Positions 9,060 through 18,329 are shown, counted from the first letter of the stretch. The stretch: DNA of 35,150 bases from Actinomycetota bacterium (GCA_005792725.1 SXQZ01000142.1:1-35150), one strand, 5' to 3'. Notes: generated by a model from the letters alone, not told the origin. Program-made: numbers and translations.

Positions 9060-10408
9060 GGGCCCTGCGCGCCGGCCGGCTGCTGTTCACCAAGGACCTG
9101 CGCGTGCTGGTACGCAGCCGCGGCCTGCTCGCGGTGCTCATCGGCTACCCCATCGTCATCGGAATCCTGCTGGCTCTCGCGCTGTCGGGCGGCGACCGGC
9201 GACCGGCCATCGCCTTCGTCAACCTCGACGCCACATCGGGGCGAACGGTGCAGGTAGGCGACGAGCGGCTGTCCATGGAGGACTATGCGACGAGCCTCGA
9301 GGAGCACGTGGATCTGGTGCGCCTCGACCCGGCCGCGGCCGAGGAGGCGCTGTCGGCGGGCCGGGTCAGCGCCGTGCTCACCGTGCCCAAGGGGTTCATC
9401 GCCGACCTGCAATCGGGCCTGAAGCCCCCGGTCCTGCAACTCGCCACCAACCCGCGGTCGCCGATCGAGGCCCAGGCGATCGAGCGCAACCTCGAGTCCG
9501 CAATCTTCCGGTTGAACCAGGAACTGGCCACCGCGTACGTCACGCAGGTGCTGAACCTGGTGGATCTCATCCAGAAGGGCGGCACCATCGGCATCTTCGG
9601 CCGCTCGGGAACGCTGATGGGCCTCGACGACAGCAACCGCATGCTCGCGCAGGTGCAGGCGCAATTGCGCCGCGACGGCCGCGGCGCCCTCGCCACGCGC
9701 CTCGAGCCGCTGCGCGTGTACATCTCGGAGATCGGTGGCAACCTCGAACTCGCGAAGCCCGCGGCCCAGGCAATCGCCAGCCCCATCCGGCTGGACATCC
9801 GTGACGGCGCGCCCGGGCGCGAGCCGCTGTCGGCCCTGGGCATCGCCGGTGCCCTGGTCGTGGGCATCGGCCTCGTGGGCGTGCTGCTGGCAGCGGCACT
9901 GCTGTCGGCCGAGCGTGAGGACCGGGTTCTCTCCCGGCTGGGCCGCGGGCTCGCGGGCCCGGGCACGATCATCGGGCAGAAGGCGGTGCTCGCGGCGGTG
10001 GCCTGCATGATCGTCGGTGTCGTGCTGCTGGGCGTGGTCGCCGTCAGCACCTCGGTGGAGGTGGGGCGCTGGCTGCTGTGGCTGCCGGCGCTCCTGCTCG
10101 CGGGCCTGGCCTCCGGCGCCTTCGGGCTGCTGGTCGGCGCCCTCGCCCGCGAGACGCGCACGGCGCTGCTCGCGGGCCTCATGCTCGCCCTCCCCCTTGC
10201 CGTGATCTCGCTGATCCCCGGCAACGACATCGCCTACTGGGCCAGCGCCCTCGCGGGCTTCGGACCCGCGGCGCGCACGTTCCAGGGGCTGCTGGTGGAC
10301 CCGGAGGTCACCTCATCCACGTATTCCGGCATGGGCATCATGGCCGTGGTGGCCGTGGTGTACGGCGTGGCGGCCCGCGTCGCGCTGGGCCGCCGCATGC
10401 ACGCCTAA
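9056..10408 (+). CDS. ABC-2 type permease
   Basis: N-terminal TM, large extracytoplasmic domain, C-terminal TM cluster; GTGA overlap with the ATPase gene. Confidence 0.88.
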   Translation: MRALRAGRLLFTKDLRVLVRSRGLLAVLIGYPIVIGILLALALSGGDRRPAIAFVNLDATSGRTVQVGDERLSMEDYATSLEEHVDLVRLDPAAAEEALSAGRVSAVLTVPKGFIADLQSGLKPPVLQLATNPRSPIEAQAIERNLESAIFRLNQELATAYVTQVLNLVDLIQKGGTIGIFGRSGTLMGLDDSNRMLAQVQAQLRRDGRGALATRLEPLRVYISEIGGNLELAKPAAQAIASPIRLDIRDGAPGREPLSALGIAGALVVGIGLVGVLLAAALLSAEREDRVLSRLGRGLAGPGTIIGQKAVLAAVACMIVGVVLLGVVAVSTSVEVGRWLLWLPALLLAGLASGAFGLLVGALARETRTALLAGLMLALPLAVISLIPGNDIAYWASALAGFGPAARTFQGLLVDPEVTSSTYSGMGIMAVVAVVYGVAARVALGRRMHA

Positions 10409-11040
10409 CCCAGATCGCGCGTGCGGACGAGGTGCCCCGTGAACTCATCATGGGGCATGCCCCGGGCGCCGAACCGGGCCAGATGCGGTGACTCCATCTG
10501 CACGTCCACGAGCGTGGCCCCCTCGGCGCGCGCGATCCCGATCAACCCCGCGATCGCGGCATTGCCGCCGTCAGGCGCCCGGTGGAACATGCTCTCGGCG
10601 GTCAGGACGCGGCCCATCCGCACCCCGAAGAGGCCGCCGACCAGCACGTTGCCCTGCCAGGCCTCCACGCTGTAGGCGATCCCACGTGCGAACAGCGCCT
10701 CGTAGCCATTCATCAGGCGCGGGGTCAGCCACACCCCGCCGCGGTCGCCCCCGCAGCGCGTGAGCACATCGCGGAATGCCGTGTCCATCCGCACCTCGTA
10801 CCGGCGCCGTCGCAGCATGCGCCGCACCGTCGCGGGGATGCGGGCGTCGGGCATCGGAATGACCCACCGGGGGTCGGCCGTGTACCACCCCACCGGCCCG
10901 TCGGCGCCCAGGATGTCCATCGGGAATGCGCCCGCGCGGTACCCGGCCACCATCTGCGGCGGCGCAATGCCCGCGGCGGCGAGGTCCGGGTCACCTGACC
11001 CCAACCTCCCGGCCCCGCGCGCACCCCCGTCGCCACCCAC
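10405..11040 (-). CDS. aat: Leucyl/phenylalanyl-tRNA--protein transferase
   Basis: AGYRAGAFPM, GWYTADPRWVIP, WLTPRLMNGYEALFARGIAYSVEAWQGNVLVGGLFGVRMGRVLTAESMFHR, LVDVQMESPHLARFGAR. Confidence 0.93.
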   Translation of the reverse strand: MGGDGGARGAGRLGSGDPDLAAAGIAPPQMVAGYRAGAFPMDILGADGPVGWYTADPRWVIPMPDARIPATVRRMLRRRRYEVRMDTAFRDVLTRCGGDRGGVWLTPRLMNGYEALFARGIAYSVEAWQGNVLVGGLFGVRMGRVLTAESMFHRAPDGGNAAIAGLIGIARAEGATLVDVQMESPHLARFGARGMPHDEFTGHLVRTRDLG

Positions 11041-11047
11041 GACGGCG

Positions 11048-11057
11048 ACGATACACT
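11048..11057. promoter_or_regulatory. Overlapping divergent -10 elements of aat (-) and hemB (+)
   Basis: acgaTAcact: + TACACT 11052-11057, - TATCGT 11053-11048, sharing TA; 7 nt to each start codon. Confidence 0.6.
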
Positions 11058-11064
11058 CGGACCC

Positions 11065-12087
11065 GTGGCACCCGAGATCGCCGACACCATGCCGCGTACG
11101 GGCGGGTTCCCCGCCGTCCGGCACCGTCGGCTGAGAACCACCGAGGGCATGCGGCGCCTCGTGCGCGAGACGGCGCCGCGGCCATCGCAGTTCGTGCTGC
11201 CGATGTTCGCCGTCGCGGGCGAGGGCGTGCGCCAGCCGGTGGATGCCCTGCCGGGCATTGCCCGCCTCTCCCCCGACCTCCTGGTCGAGGAGGCCCGCGC
11301 TGCCCGCGACGCCGGGGTCGGAGGCGTGCTGCTCTTCGGGGTCACCGACCTCAAGGATGCCGACGGGTCGTCGGCCCATGCCGCGGACGGGGTGGTGCAG
11401 GAGGCCGTGCGGGCGCTGAAGACCGCGCTGCCCGATCTGGTGGTCATCACCGATGTCTGCCTGTGCGGCTATACCGACCACGGCCACTGCGGCCTGCTCG
11501 GCGGCGGCGGCGAGGTGGACAACGATGCGTCGCTCGCGGTACTCGCGCAGACCGCCGTGAGTCACGCACGGGCCGGAGCCGACGTGGTGGCCCCCAGCGA
11601 CATGATGGACGGCCGGGTGGCGGCGATCCGCTCCGCCCTCGATGAGGCCGGATACGAGGACGTGGCGATCATGTCCTACTCCGCGAAATACGCATCCGCG
11701 TTCTACGGGCCCTTCCGCGAGGCGGCGGGCTCGGCACCGGGCCACGGCGACCGCCGCGGCTACCAGATGGACCCGCCCAACGCGCGCGAGGCGGTGCGCG
11801 AGGTGCGCGAGGACGAAGCCGAGGGCGCCGACCTGGTGATGGTGAAGCCTGCCGCCACCTACCTCGACGTGATCCGGGCCGTGCGCGAGGCCACCGGACT
11901 GCCCGTGGCCGCCTATCACGTGAGTGGTGAGTACGCGATGGTGAAGGCGGCCGCGGAGCGCGGATGGCTCGACGAGCGCAGCGCCATGCTCGAGGTTCTC
12001 ACGGCCGTCGTGCGGGCGGGCGCCGACATCGTCATCACCTATGCGGCCGTGGACGCGGCGCGGTGGATCCACGAGGGGGAGCGATGA
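11065..12087 (+). CDS. hemB: Delta-aminolevulinic acid dehydratase (porphobilinogen synthase)
   Basis: DVCLCGYTDHGHCG, VAPSDMMDGRVAAIR, SYSAKYASAFYGPFREAAGS, LVMVKPA, AYHVSGEYAM. Confidence 0.96.
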   Translation: MAPEIADTMPRTGGFPAVRHRRLRTTEGMRRLVRETAPRPSQFVLPMFAVAGEGVRQPVDALPGIARLSPDLLVEEARAARDAGVGGVLLFGVTDLKDADGSSAHAADGVVQEAVRALKTALPDLVVITDVCLCGYTDHGHCGLLGGGGEVDNDASLAVLAQTAVSHARAGADVVAPSDMMDGRVAAIRSALDEAGYEDVAIMSYSAKYASAFYGPFREAAGSAPGHGDRRGYQMDPPNAREAVREVREDEAEGADLVMVKPAATYLDVIRAVREATGLPVAAYHVSGEYAMVKAAAERGWLDERSAMLEVLTAVVRAGADIVITYAAVDAARWIHEGER

Positions 12088-13166
12088 CGACCGCGGCCGC
12101 CCGGCCCACGCACCACCGGCCCGACGAGGTGGACAAGCGCCTGCTCAATGCCGTGCAGGCGGGCATCCCGCTCACCCGACGGCCCTACCTGGGAATCGCC
12201 GAGGCCGTCGGGATCGACGAGGATGAGGTGCTGCGCCGTATGGGCGTGCTGAAGGACGCCGCGATCATCCGCCAGGTGTCCGCCATCTTCGACACCCGCG
12301 CGCTCGGCTACGAGAGCACGCTGGTGGCGGCTGCCTACCCCGATGACCGCCTCTTCGAGGCGGCCACGGTGGTCAACGGGCACCCGGGCGTGAGCCACAA
12401 TTACCGCCGCACGCACCGCTTCAACATGTGGTTCACACTGGCCGTGGAGCCGGGTGCACGCATGTCCCTGGAGGACACCCTCGACGTGCTGACCCGCGAG
12501 ACCGGCGCCCTGTCCATGCGCATCCTGCCGACGCTCACGCTCTACAAGATCAACGTGCAGCTCGACATGACGGGGGCCAGTGGAACCACCGCACGCGCCG
12601 AGCCGGTGGCACCGCCCCGGCGCGGTGACGGTCATCCGCCCTCCGACGAGGACCGTGCGGCCATCCTCATCCTCCAGGAGGATCTGCCGCTGGTGCGCGA
12701 GCCGTTTGATCTCTGGGCGCAGGCGGCGGGCTGGGACGTGGACCACCTGCTCGCGAAGGCCGCGGAGATGAAGGAGCGCACGGTGATGCGGCGGTTCGCC
12801 GGCGTGCTGAACCACCGCCGGGCCGGGTTCGGTGCCAACGGCATGGCCGTGTGGAAGGTGCCCACCGACCGGATTGACGACTTCGGCAGCCGCATGGCCA
12901 CGTTCACCTCGGTGTCGCACTGCTACCGCCGGCCGACCTACGACGACTGGCCCTACAGCCTCTTCACGATGGTGCACGCGCGATCACGGGACGCCTGCGA
13001 CGAGACCATCGCCGCGCTGGCGGGCGAGGTCGGTCTGGGTCCCGACGACTACTCGGTCCTGTACTCGACCTTCGAGTTCAAGAAGATCCGCCTGCGCTAC
13101 TACTCGCCCGAGTACCGCGCCTGGGAGGACATCGCACGGGCGGGATCATCCCTGCCGACGGCGTGA
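12084..13166 (+). CDS. Fused Lrp/AsnC-like siroheme decarboxylase (AhbA/AhbB or NirDL type)
   Basis: Two tandem HTH+AsnC-like halves: ...VIRQVSAIFDTRALGYESTLVAA...VSHNYRRTHRFNMWFTL and ...VMRRFAGVLNHRRAGFGANGMAVW...VSHCYRRPTYDDWPYSLFTMVHA; lies between hemB and hemL. Confidence 0.82.
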   Translation: MTTAAARPTHHRPDEVDKRLLNAVQAGIPLTRRPYLGIAEAVGIDEDEVLRRMGVLKDAAIIRQVSAIFDTRALGYESTLVAAAYPDDRLFEAATVVNGHPGVSHNYRRTHRFNMWFTLAVEPGARMSLEDTLDVLTRETGALSMRILPTLTLYKINVQLDMTGASGTTARAEPVAPPRRGDGHPPSDEDRAAILILQEDLPLVREPFDLWAQAAGWDVDHLLAKAAEMKERTVMRRFAGVLNHRRAGFGANGMAVWKVPTDRIDDFGSRMATFTSVSHCYRRPTYDDWPYSLFTMVHARSRDACDETIAALAGEVGLGPDDYSVLYSTFEFKKIRLRYYSPEYRAWEDIARAGSSLPTA

Positions 13167-14449
13167 GCACGGTGACCGGCGCTCCCCGCGGCGCCCGCAG
13201 CGCCGAACTGTTCGACCGGGCCCGACGCGTACTGGTGGGCGGCGTCAACTCGCCCGTGCGCGCCATGCGCGGCATCGGGCGCGACCCGCTGTTCATTGAC
13301 CGCGCCGAGGGTGCCCACGTCTGGGACGCCGACGGCAACCGCTACGTGGACTTCCTGGCCTCGTGGGGGCCCGCCATCACCGGGCACGCCGACCCGGTGG
13401 TGATCGGTGCCCTGCGCGAGGCCCTTGCGCGGGGCACCTCGTACGGGGCACCCACCGAGCGGGAGGTGCGGTTCGCCGAGGTGGTCACCGGGGCGTTCCC
13501 CTCGATCGAGCGGCTGCGCATGACCTCGTCGGGCAGCGAGGCCGTGATGGGCGCCGTGCGCCTCGCGCGCGCCGCCACCGGACGCGAGGCCATCGTCAAG
13601 GCCGAGGGCGGCTACCACGGGGCCATTGACGGCCTTCTGGCCCAGGCCGGGAGCGGGGCGACGACCCTCGGCGTACCCACCAGCCCGGGGGTCACGGCGG
13701 GCGCGACCGCCGCGACCCGCCTGGTGCCCTACAACGACCTGGCGGCTGCCGAGGCAGCGCTCGACGGCGCGGCGGCCATCATCATCGAACCGGTCGCCGG
13801 GAACATGGGCGTGGTGCCCCCCGCCCCCGGGTACCTCGCGGGGCTGCGCGCTGCCTGCGACCGCACGGGGGCGCTGCTGATCCTCGACGAGGTCATCACG
13901 GGGTTCCGTGTGGCGCGCGGCGGGGCGCAGGAGCGGTTCGGCGTGCAGGCCGACCTCACGTGCCTCGGCAAGGTCATCGGCGGCGGCCTGCCCGTGGGTG
14001 CCTTCGGCGGTCGCGCCGACGTGATGGCCGAACTCGCGCCCGAGGGCCCGTGCTACCAGGCCGGCACCCTCTCGGGGAACCCGCTGGCCACCGCCGCGGG
14101 CCTCGCCGTCCTCGCGCGGCTCGCCGCGCCCGGTACCTACGAGCGGCTTGACGAGGCGGGTGCCCGGCTCGAGGAGGTCATCCGCGGCAGTGGCGCGCCG
14201 GTCACGATCAACCGGGTCGGCTCGATGCTCACGGCGTTCCTCACCGATACCGAGGTGACCGACTACGCGGGTGCCACCGCCTGCGACACGGACCTGTATG
14301 CAGCCATCGCGCGCGGCCTGCTGGCCCGCGGGGTGTACCCGCCGCCGTCGCAGTTCGAGGCCTGGTTCGTGAGCACCGTGCACGGCGAGGCCGAGTTCGA
14401 TGCCACGGCCCGCGCCCTGGCCGGGGCCCTTGAGGAGGCCGGCGCATGA
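13163..14449 (+). CDS. hemL: Glutamate-1-semialdehyde 2,1-aminomutase
   Basis: VGGVNSPVRAMRGIG, TSSGSEAVMGAVRLARAATGR, LILDEVITGFRVARGGAQ, LGKVIGGGLPVGAFGG. Confidence 0.95.
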   Translation: MSTVTGAPRGARSAELFDRARRVLVGGVNSPVRAMRGIGRDPLFIDRAEGAHVWDADGNRYVDFLASWGPAITGHADPVVIGALREALARGTSYGAPTEREVRFAEVVTGAFPSIERLRMTSSGSEAVMGAVRLARAATGREAIVKAEGGYHGAIDGLLAQAGSGATTLGVPTSPGVTAGATAATRLVPYNDLAAAEAALDGAAAIIIEPVAGNMGVVPPAPGYLAGLRAACDRTGALLILDEVITGFRVARGGAQERFGVQADLTCLGKVIGGGLPVGAFGGRADVMAELAPEGPCYQAGTLSGNPLATAAGLAVLARLAAPGTYERLDEAGARLEEVIRGSGAPVTINRVGSMLTAFLTDTEVTDYAGATACDTDLYAAIARGLLARGVYPPPSQFEAWFVSTVHGEAEFDATARALAGALEEAGA

Positions 14450-14970
14450 TGATCCCCGGGGCGGACCGGGTCAGCGAGGTACTCGCCGAGCAGCCGGCCC
14501 TCGCCGGGCGCACGGTGGACGCCGAGGAGGTTCTCGTCCCGATGATCAGCCCGCCCCTTCCCCGCGGGAACGCCCTGGGGCTCGAGTTGATCCTCGAGGG
14601 GTTCCTGCTGCACCACGGACGCCCGCGCCACGTGGACCACGTGCCGATGGGCGCGGCGGTGCTGGCCGGCGACTACTGCTACGCGCAGGGGCTGGTGCGC
14701 ATCGCGGCCACCGGCGACCTTGCGATGGTGGAGGCCCTCGGCGACCTCGTGGCGCTGTCGGCGGCGGCGATGGCCGCCGGGCGCGAACAGGACCTCGTCC
14801 CGCGGTGGCGGTCCACCGCGGCGGCCATTTCGGGGGAGTCGGGCCCGGACGGGGCGGAGGTCGCGCGCACCGCGCGATCGGCACTGCGCGCGGGCGTGCC
14901 CGGGCCCATCCACGAACTCGCCGCAGGGCTGCCTCCGGCCCCGGCGCTTCAGGAGGCCCTGCCGCGATGA
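14446..14970 (+). CDS. Unknown helical protein, possibly isoprenyl-synthase-like without DDxxD
   Basis: ATGA overlaps on both sides; GDYCYAQGLVRIAATGDLAMVEALGDLVALSAAAMAAG resembles the GDFLFARAFAELTRLGSPAAVSALAEASLDLA helix of the in-window polyprenyl synthase. Confidence 0.6.
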   Translation: MMIPGADRVSEVLAEQPALAGRTVDAEEVLVPMISPPLPRGNALGLELILEGFLLHHGRPRHVDHVPMGAAVLAGDYCYAQGLVRIAATGDLAMVEALGDLVALSAAAMAAGREQDLVPRWRSTAAAISGESGPDGAEVARTARSALRAGVPGPIHELAAGLPPAPALQEALPR

Positions 14971-16412
14971 GGGACCTGCGCGAGTGGATCCGGGTGCTCC
15001 GTGACAGCGGCGAGCTGGTCGAGGTGGATGCCGAGGTGGACCCGTACCTCGAGATCACCGAGATCTCCGACCGTGTGATGAAGGCCGGGGGGCCCGCGGT
15101 GCTGTTCCGCAACGTCAGGGGCTCCGCCCTGCCGGTCCTGATCAACCAGTTCGGCAGCGAGCGGCGCATGGCGCGGGGTCTGGGCGGGGAGGACCTTGAC
15201 CAGATCGCCGCGCGCATCGCCCACATCGCCGAGATGCAGCCGCCTCAGGGCCTCATGGACAAGGTGAAGGCGCTCGGCACACTCAAGGACCTCGCCTCAC
15301 TGGGGACGAAGTCGGTGCGGTCGGGACCCTGCCAGGAGGTCGTGCTGCGCGGTGACGAGGTGGACCTCGACCTCCTGCCCATCCTCACCTGCTGGCCCGG
15401 TGATGGGGGGCCCTTCGTCACGCTGCCCCTGGTGTTCAGCCACGACCCGCACACGGGGTCGCGTAACTGCGGCATGTACCGCGTGCAGAAGGTCGACCGG
15501 AACACCTGCATCATGCACTGGCAGGTGCACAAGGACGGGCGGCGGCACCTGCTGAACTCGGATGGCCGGGTGCCCGTGGCCGTGGCGATCGGCACCGACC
15601 CGGCGGTGACCTACTCGGCCACCGCGCCGCTGCCGCCGGCCCTCGACGAGATGATGTTCGCGGGGTTCCTGCGCGGCGAGCGGGTCGAGATGGTGCAGGC
15701 CGTGAGTCAGGACATCGAGGTGCCGGCCCACGCCGAGGTGGTGCTGGAGGGCTATGTGGATGCCACCGACATCCGCGACGAGGGCCCGTTCGGTGACCAC
15801 ACGGGCTTCTACACGCCGGTGGACCGCTACCCCGCGTTCCACGTGACCGCCCTCACCATGCGCCGCGATGCCATCTACTCCACCACCATCGTCGGCATGC
15901 CCCCCATGGAGGACTACTGGCTGGGCAAGGCCACCGAGCGGCTGTTCCTGCCGCTCATCCGCATGACGCTGCCCGACCTGGTGGACATGAACCTGCCGCT
16001 CGAGGGCATCTTCCACAACTGCGCGATCGTGTCGGTCCGCAAGCGCTACCCGGGCCATGCGAAGACGCTGATCAACGCGGTGTGGGGCCTGGGGCTGCTG
16101 TCGCTCAGCCGGTGCGTGATCGTGGTGGACGCCGACATCGACGTGCACGATGTGTCGCAGGTGGCCTTCCGTGCGTTCTCCAACGTTGATGCGAAGCGGG
16201 ACGTCCTCATCGTGGACGGCCCCGTGGATGCCCTCGACCACGCGGCCCCCCACTTCGCCTACGGGGCCAAGATCGGCTTCGACGCCACGGCCAAGTGGGT
16301 GGGCGAGGGTGAGGTGCGGCCGTGGCCCGACGAAATCCGCATGAGCGACGAGGTCCGCGAGCGCGTGAGCGACCGGTGGGCGGAGTTCGGCATCCCGGTG
16401 CCACCGGCGTGA
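14967..16412 (+). CDS. UbiD-family decarboxylase (candidate menaquinone decarboxylase MqnL)
   Basis: MRDLREWIRVLRDSGELVEVDAEVDPYLEITEISDRVMK, PILTCWPGDGGPFVTLPLVFS, GMYRVQKVDRNTCIMHWQVHKDGRRH. Confidence 0.92.
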   Translation: MRDLREWIRVLRDSGELVEVDAEVDPYLEITEISDRVMKAGGPAVLFRNVRGSALPVLINQFGSERRMARGLGGEDLDQIAARIAHIAEMQPPQGLMDKVKALGTLKDLASLGTKSVRSGPCQEVVLRGDEVDLDLLPILTCWPGDGGPFVTLPLVFSHDPHTGSRNCGMYRVQKVDRNTCIMHWQVHKDGRRHLLNSDGRVPVAVAIGTDPAVTYSATAPLPPALDEMMFAGFLRGERVEMVQAVSQDIEVPAHAEVVLEGYVDATDIRDEGPFGDHTGFYTPVDRYPAFHVTALTMRRDAIYSTTIVGMPPMEDYWLGKATERLFLPLIRMTLPDLVDMNLPLEGIFHNCAIVSVRKRYPGHAKTLINAVWGLGLLSLSRCVIVVDADIDVHDVSQVAFRAFSNVDAKRDVLIVDGPVDALDHAAPHFAYGAKIGFDATAKWVGEGEVRPWPDEIRMSDEVRERVSDRWAEFGIPVPPA

Positions 16413-16616
16413 CCGGCATGTCCTGGCGTCACCGCGATTGCGCTCCGGTGCCTCGTAGCCGATGGCCCGCTGCCCCCGGCGTGACCGGGGTGCCGTGGCG
16501 TCACCCCGGGATGGGGACATCCGGCCCGATCTCGGCCGCACCCACGGGCGATTTGTCGCAGGCCGGACTCCCCTCCGTTAGTCTCGCTGCCCACGTGAAC
16601 GTTTACGGAGGTGGGA

Positions 16617-17486
16617 GTGGCTGAGGACGAGCCGGACGTCGGCGTGCCCGGGACCCGTGGTGGTCCCTACACGGGCCCGCGGGCAGCCGACTACACGCCG
16701 GAGCCGGATCACTCGGATGATCCCGGCTACATGACGCGTACCCGATTCCTCTCCAACGCCGCCATCGCCGGCGGCGGGGTGCTGACCGCTGCCATCGTCG
16801 TGCCCGTCGTCGGGTTCGCCGTCTCCACCCCACTGCACAGCGAGGAGTTCCGCTGGGTGGACATCGGGCCGGCCGGTGACTACCTGAAGAACGCGCCCCC
16901 GTACCCGAAGCCGGCGCCCAGCACGAAGATCGGTGAGGTCACCTCATTGGCCGTGTCCGGTCCGTCGGCCGACGCCGACCGGCGCATCTTCGTGGTGTAC
17001 GGCCTGAAGGACCCCTCGACCCGGCCGGTGCCGACCCCCGGCGAGGACAGCGCGGTGTACGAGGCCGCGTTCGCCAAGTGGGCGTCGGCGCTCAGCGCCA
17101 GCGACTTCGACCTCGTCGCCATCTGGAACCGCTGCGCCCACCTGGGCTGCCCCGTGGCGTACTCCCCCGGCTCGTCCGGGTATGTGTGCCCGTGTCACGG
17201 CGGCGCATACGACTCGCGTGGTCTGGTGATCGGTGGTCCGCCGCCGCGTCCCCTCGACCGCGTGGACATCAAGGTCGTGGACCCCCGGAAGTCGTTCACC
17301 CCCGAGCAGATCGCCAAGGGCGACGACCGCGTGCCGCTGGCCGTGGCCGCGAAGAGCGGCGGTGCGGGACTGCGTGTGCTCGTCGGCAAGCCGTACTCGA
17401 TTGACCAGCAGCAGCAGGCGTTCGAGCTGCATTCCCCCGGGGAGCCCGTGTCGGGCGCCCTCTCCCACCTCTACCCGTTCACGTAG
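16617..17486 (+). CDS. qcrA: Rieske 2Fe-2S subunit of menaquinol-cytochrome c reductase
   Basis: Cluster motifs CAHLGCPV and CPCHGGAYD, N-terminal TM; ggagg SD upstream. Confidence 0.93.
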   Translation: MAEDEPDVGVPGTRGGPYTGPRAADYTPEPDHSDDPGYMTRTRFLSNAAIAGGGVLTAAIVVPVVGFAVSTPLHSEEFRWVDIGPAGDYLKNAPPYPKPAPSTKIGEVTSLAVSGPSADADRRIFVVYGLKDPSTRPVPTPGEDSAVYEAAFAKWASALSASDFDLVAIWNRCAHLGCPVAYSPGSSGYVCPCHGGAYDSRGLVIGGPPPRPLDRVDIKVVDPRKSFTPEQIAKGDDRVPLAVAAKSGGAGLRVLVGKPYSIDQQQQAFELHSPGEPVSGALSHLYPFT

Positions 17487-17495
17487 GAGCGCAGG

Positions 17496-18329
17496 GTGAC
17501 GACAAAGGACATCGGGCCGAAGGGCACCGTCCAGAAGTCCGCCGAGGGCGCACTCGACTTCGTGGACGAGCGCTCGGGCGTGAAGACAGGTGCCCGATGG
17601 TTCCTGTTCCGCAACATCCCCGCGGGTACGAGCTGGTTCCAGACGCTCGGGTTCACGGCGATGGTCGTGTTCGGCATGCAGGCCATCACCGGGATCATCC
17701 TCGCGATGTACTACGTGCCCGACACCAGCGGTGGGGCCTACGCGAGCATCCAGCGCATCACCGAAGAGGTGACGTGGGGATGGATGGTCCGCGGCATGCA
17801 CAAGTGGGGCGCCTCGGTGATGATCATCGTGGTCTTCCTGCACATGGCACGCGTGTTCATCTGGGGCTCCTACAAGTACCCGCGTGAACTCACCTGGGTG
17901 ACGGGTGCGGTGCTGCTCATGTTCACCCTGTTCATGGGCCTCACCGGGTACCTGCTGGTGTGGGACCAGAAGGCCTACTGGGCCACGGTCGTCGCCGTGA
18001 ACATCTTCGCGAGCGCACCGATCGTCGGGCCGTACATCGGCGACATTCTGCGGGCCGGTCCCGAATTCGGACCATCCACGCTATCGCGCTTCTATTCGAT
18101 CCATATGCTCGTGATACCAGCGGGAATAGCGGCCTTCATCGGCTTGCATCTCTACTTCATCATGCGCCTGGGCATCTCCGAGCCGCCCTGGGCGAAGCGC
18201 CGGCTGCGCATCGAGCGTGATGAGGAGGACGCACGACGCCGGGCTGCGCGCGAGCAGGCCGCGGCGTTGCCCGGCACGGTGACCTACCCGGCGGGCGCGC
18301 CCACCGGGGCCGGAGGGGACGACCGATGA
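17496..18329 (+). CDS. qcrB: Cytochrome b (N-terminal half, b6 type)
   Basis: TLGFTAMVVFGMQAITGIILAMYYVPD, MHKWGASVMIIVVFLHMARVF, SIHMLVIPAGIAAFIGLHLYF heme-ligand helices. Confidence 0.93.
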   Translation: MTTKDIGPKGTVQKSAEGALDFVDERSGVKTGARWFLFRNIPAGTSWFQTLGFTAMVVFGMQAITGIILAMYYVPDTSGGAYASIQRITEEVTWGWMVRGMHKWGASVMIIVVFLHMARVFIWGSYKYPRELTWVTGAVLLMFTLFMGLTGYLLVWDQKAYWATVVAVNIFASAPIVGPYIGDILRAGPEFGPSTLSRFYSIHMLVIPAGIAAFIGLHLYFIMRLGISEPPWAKRRLRIERDEEDARRRAAREQAAALPGTVTYPAGAPTGAGGDDR

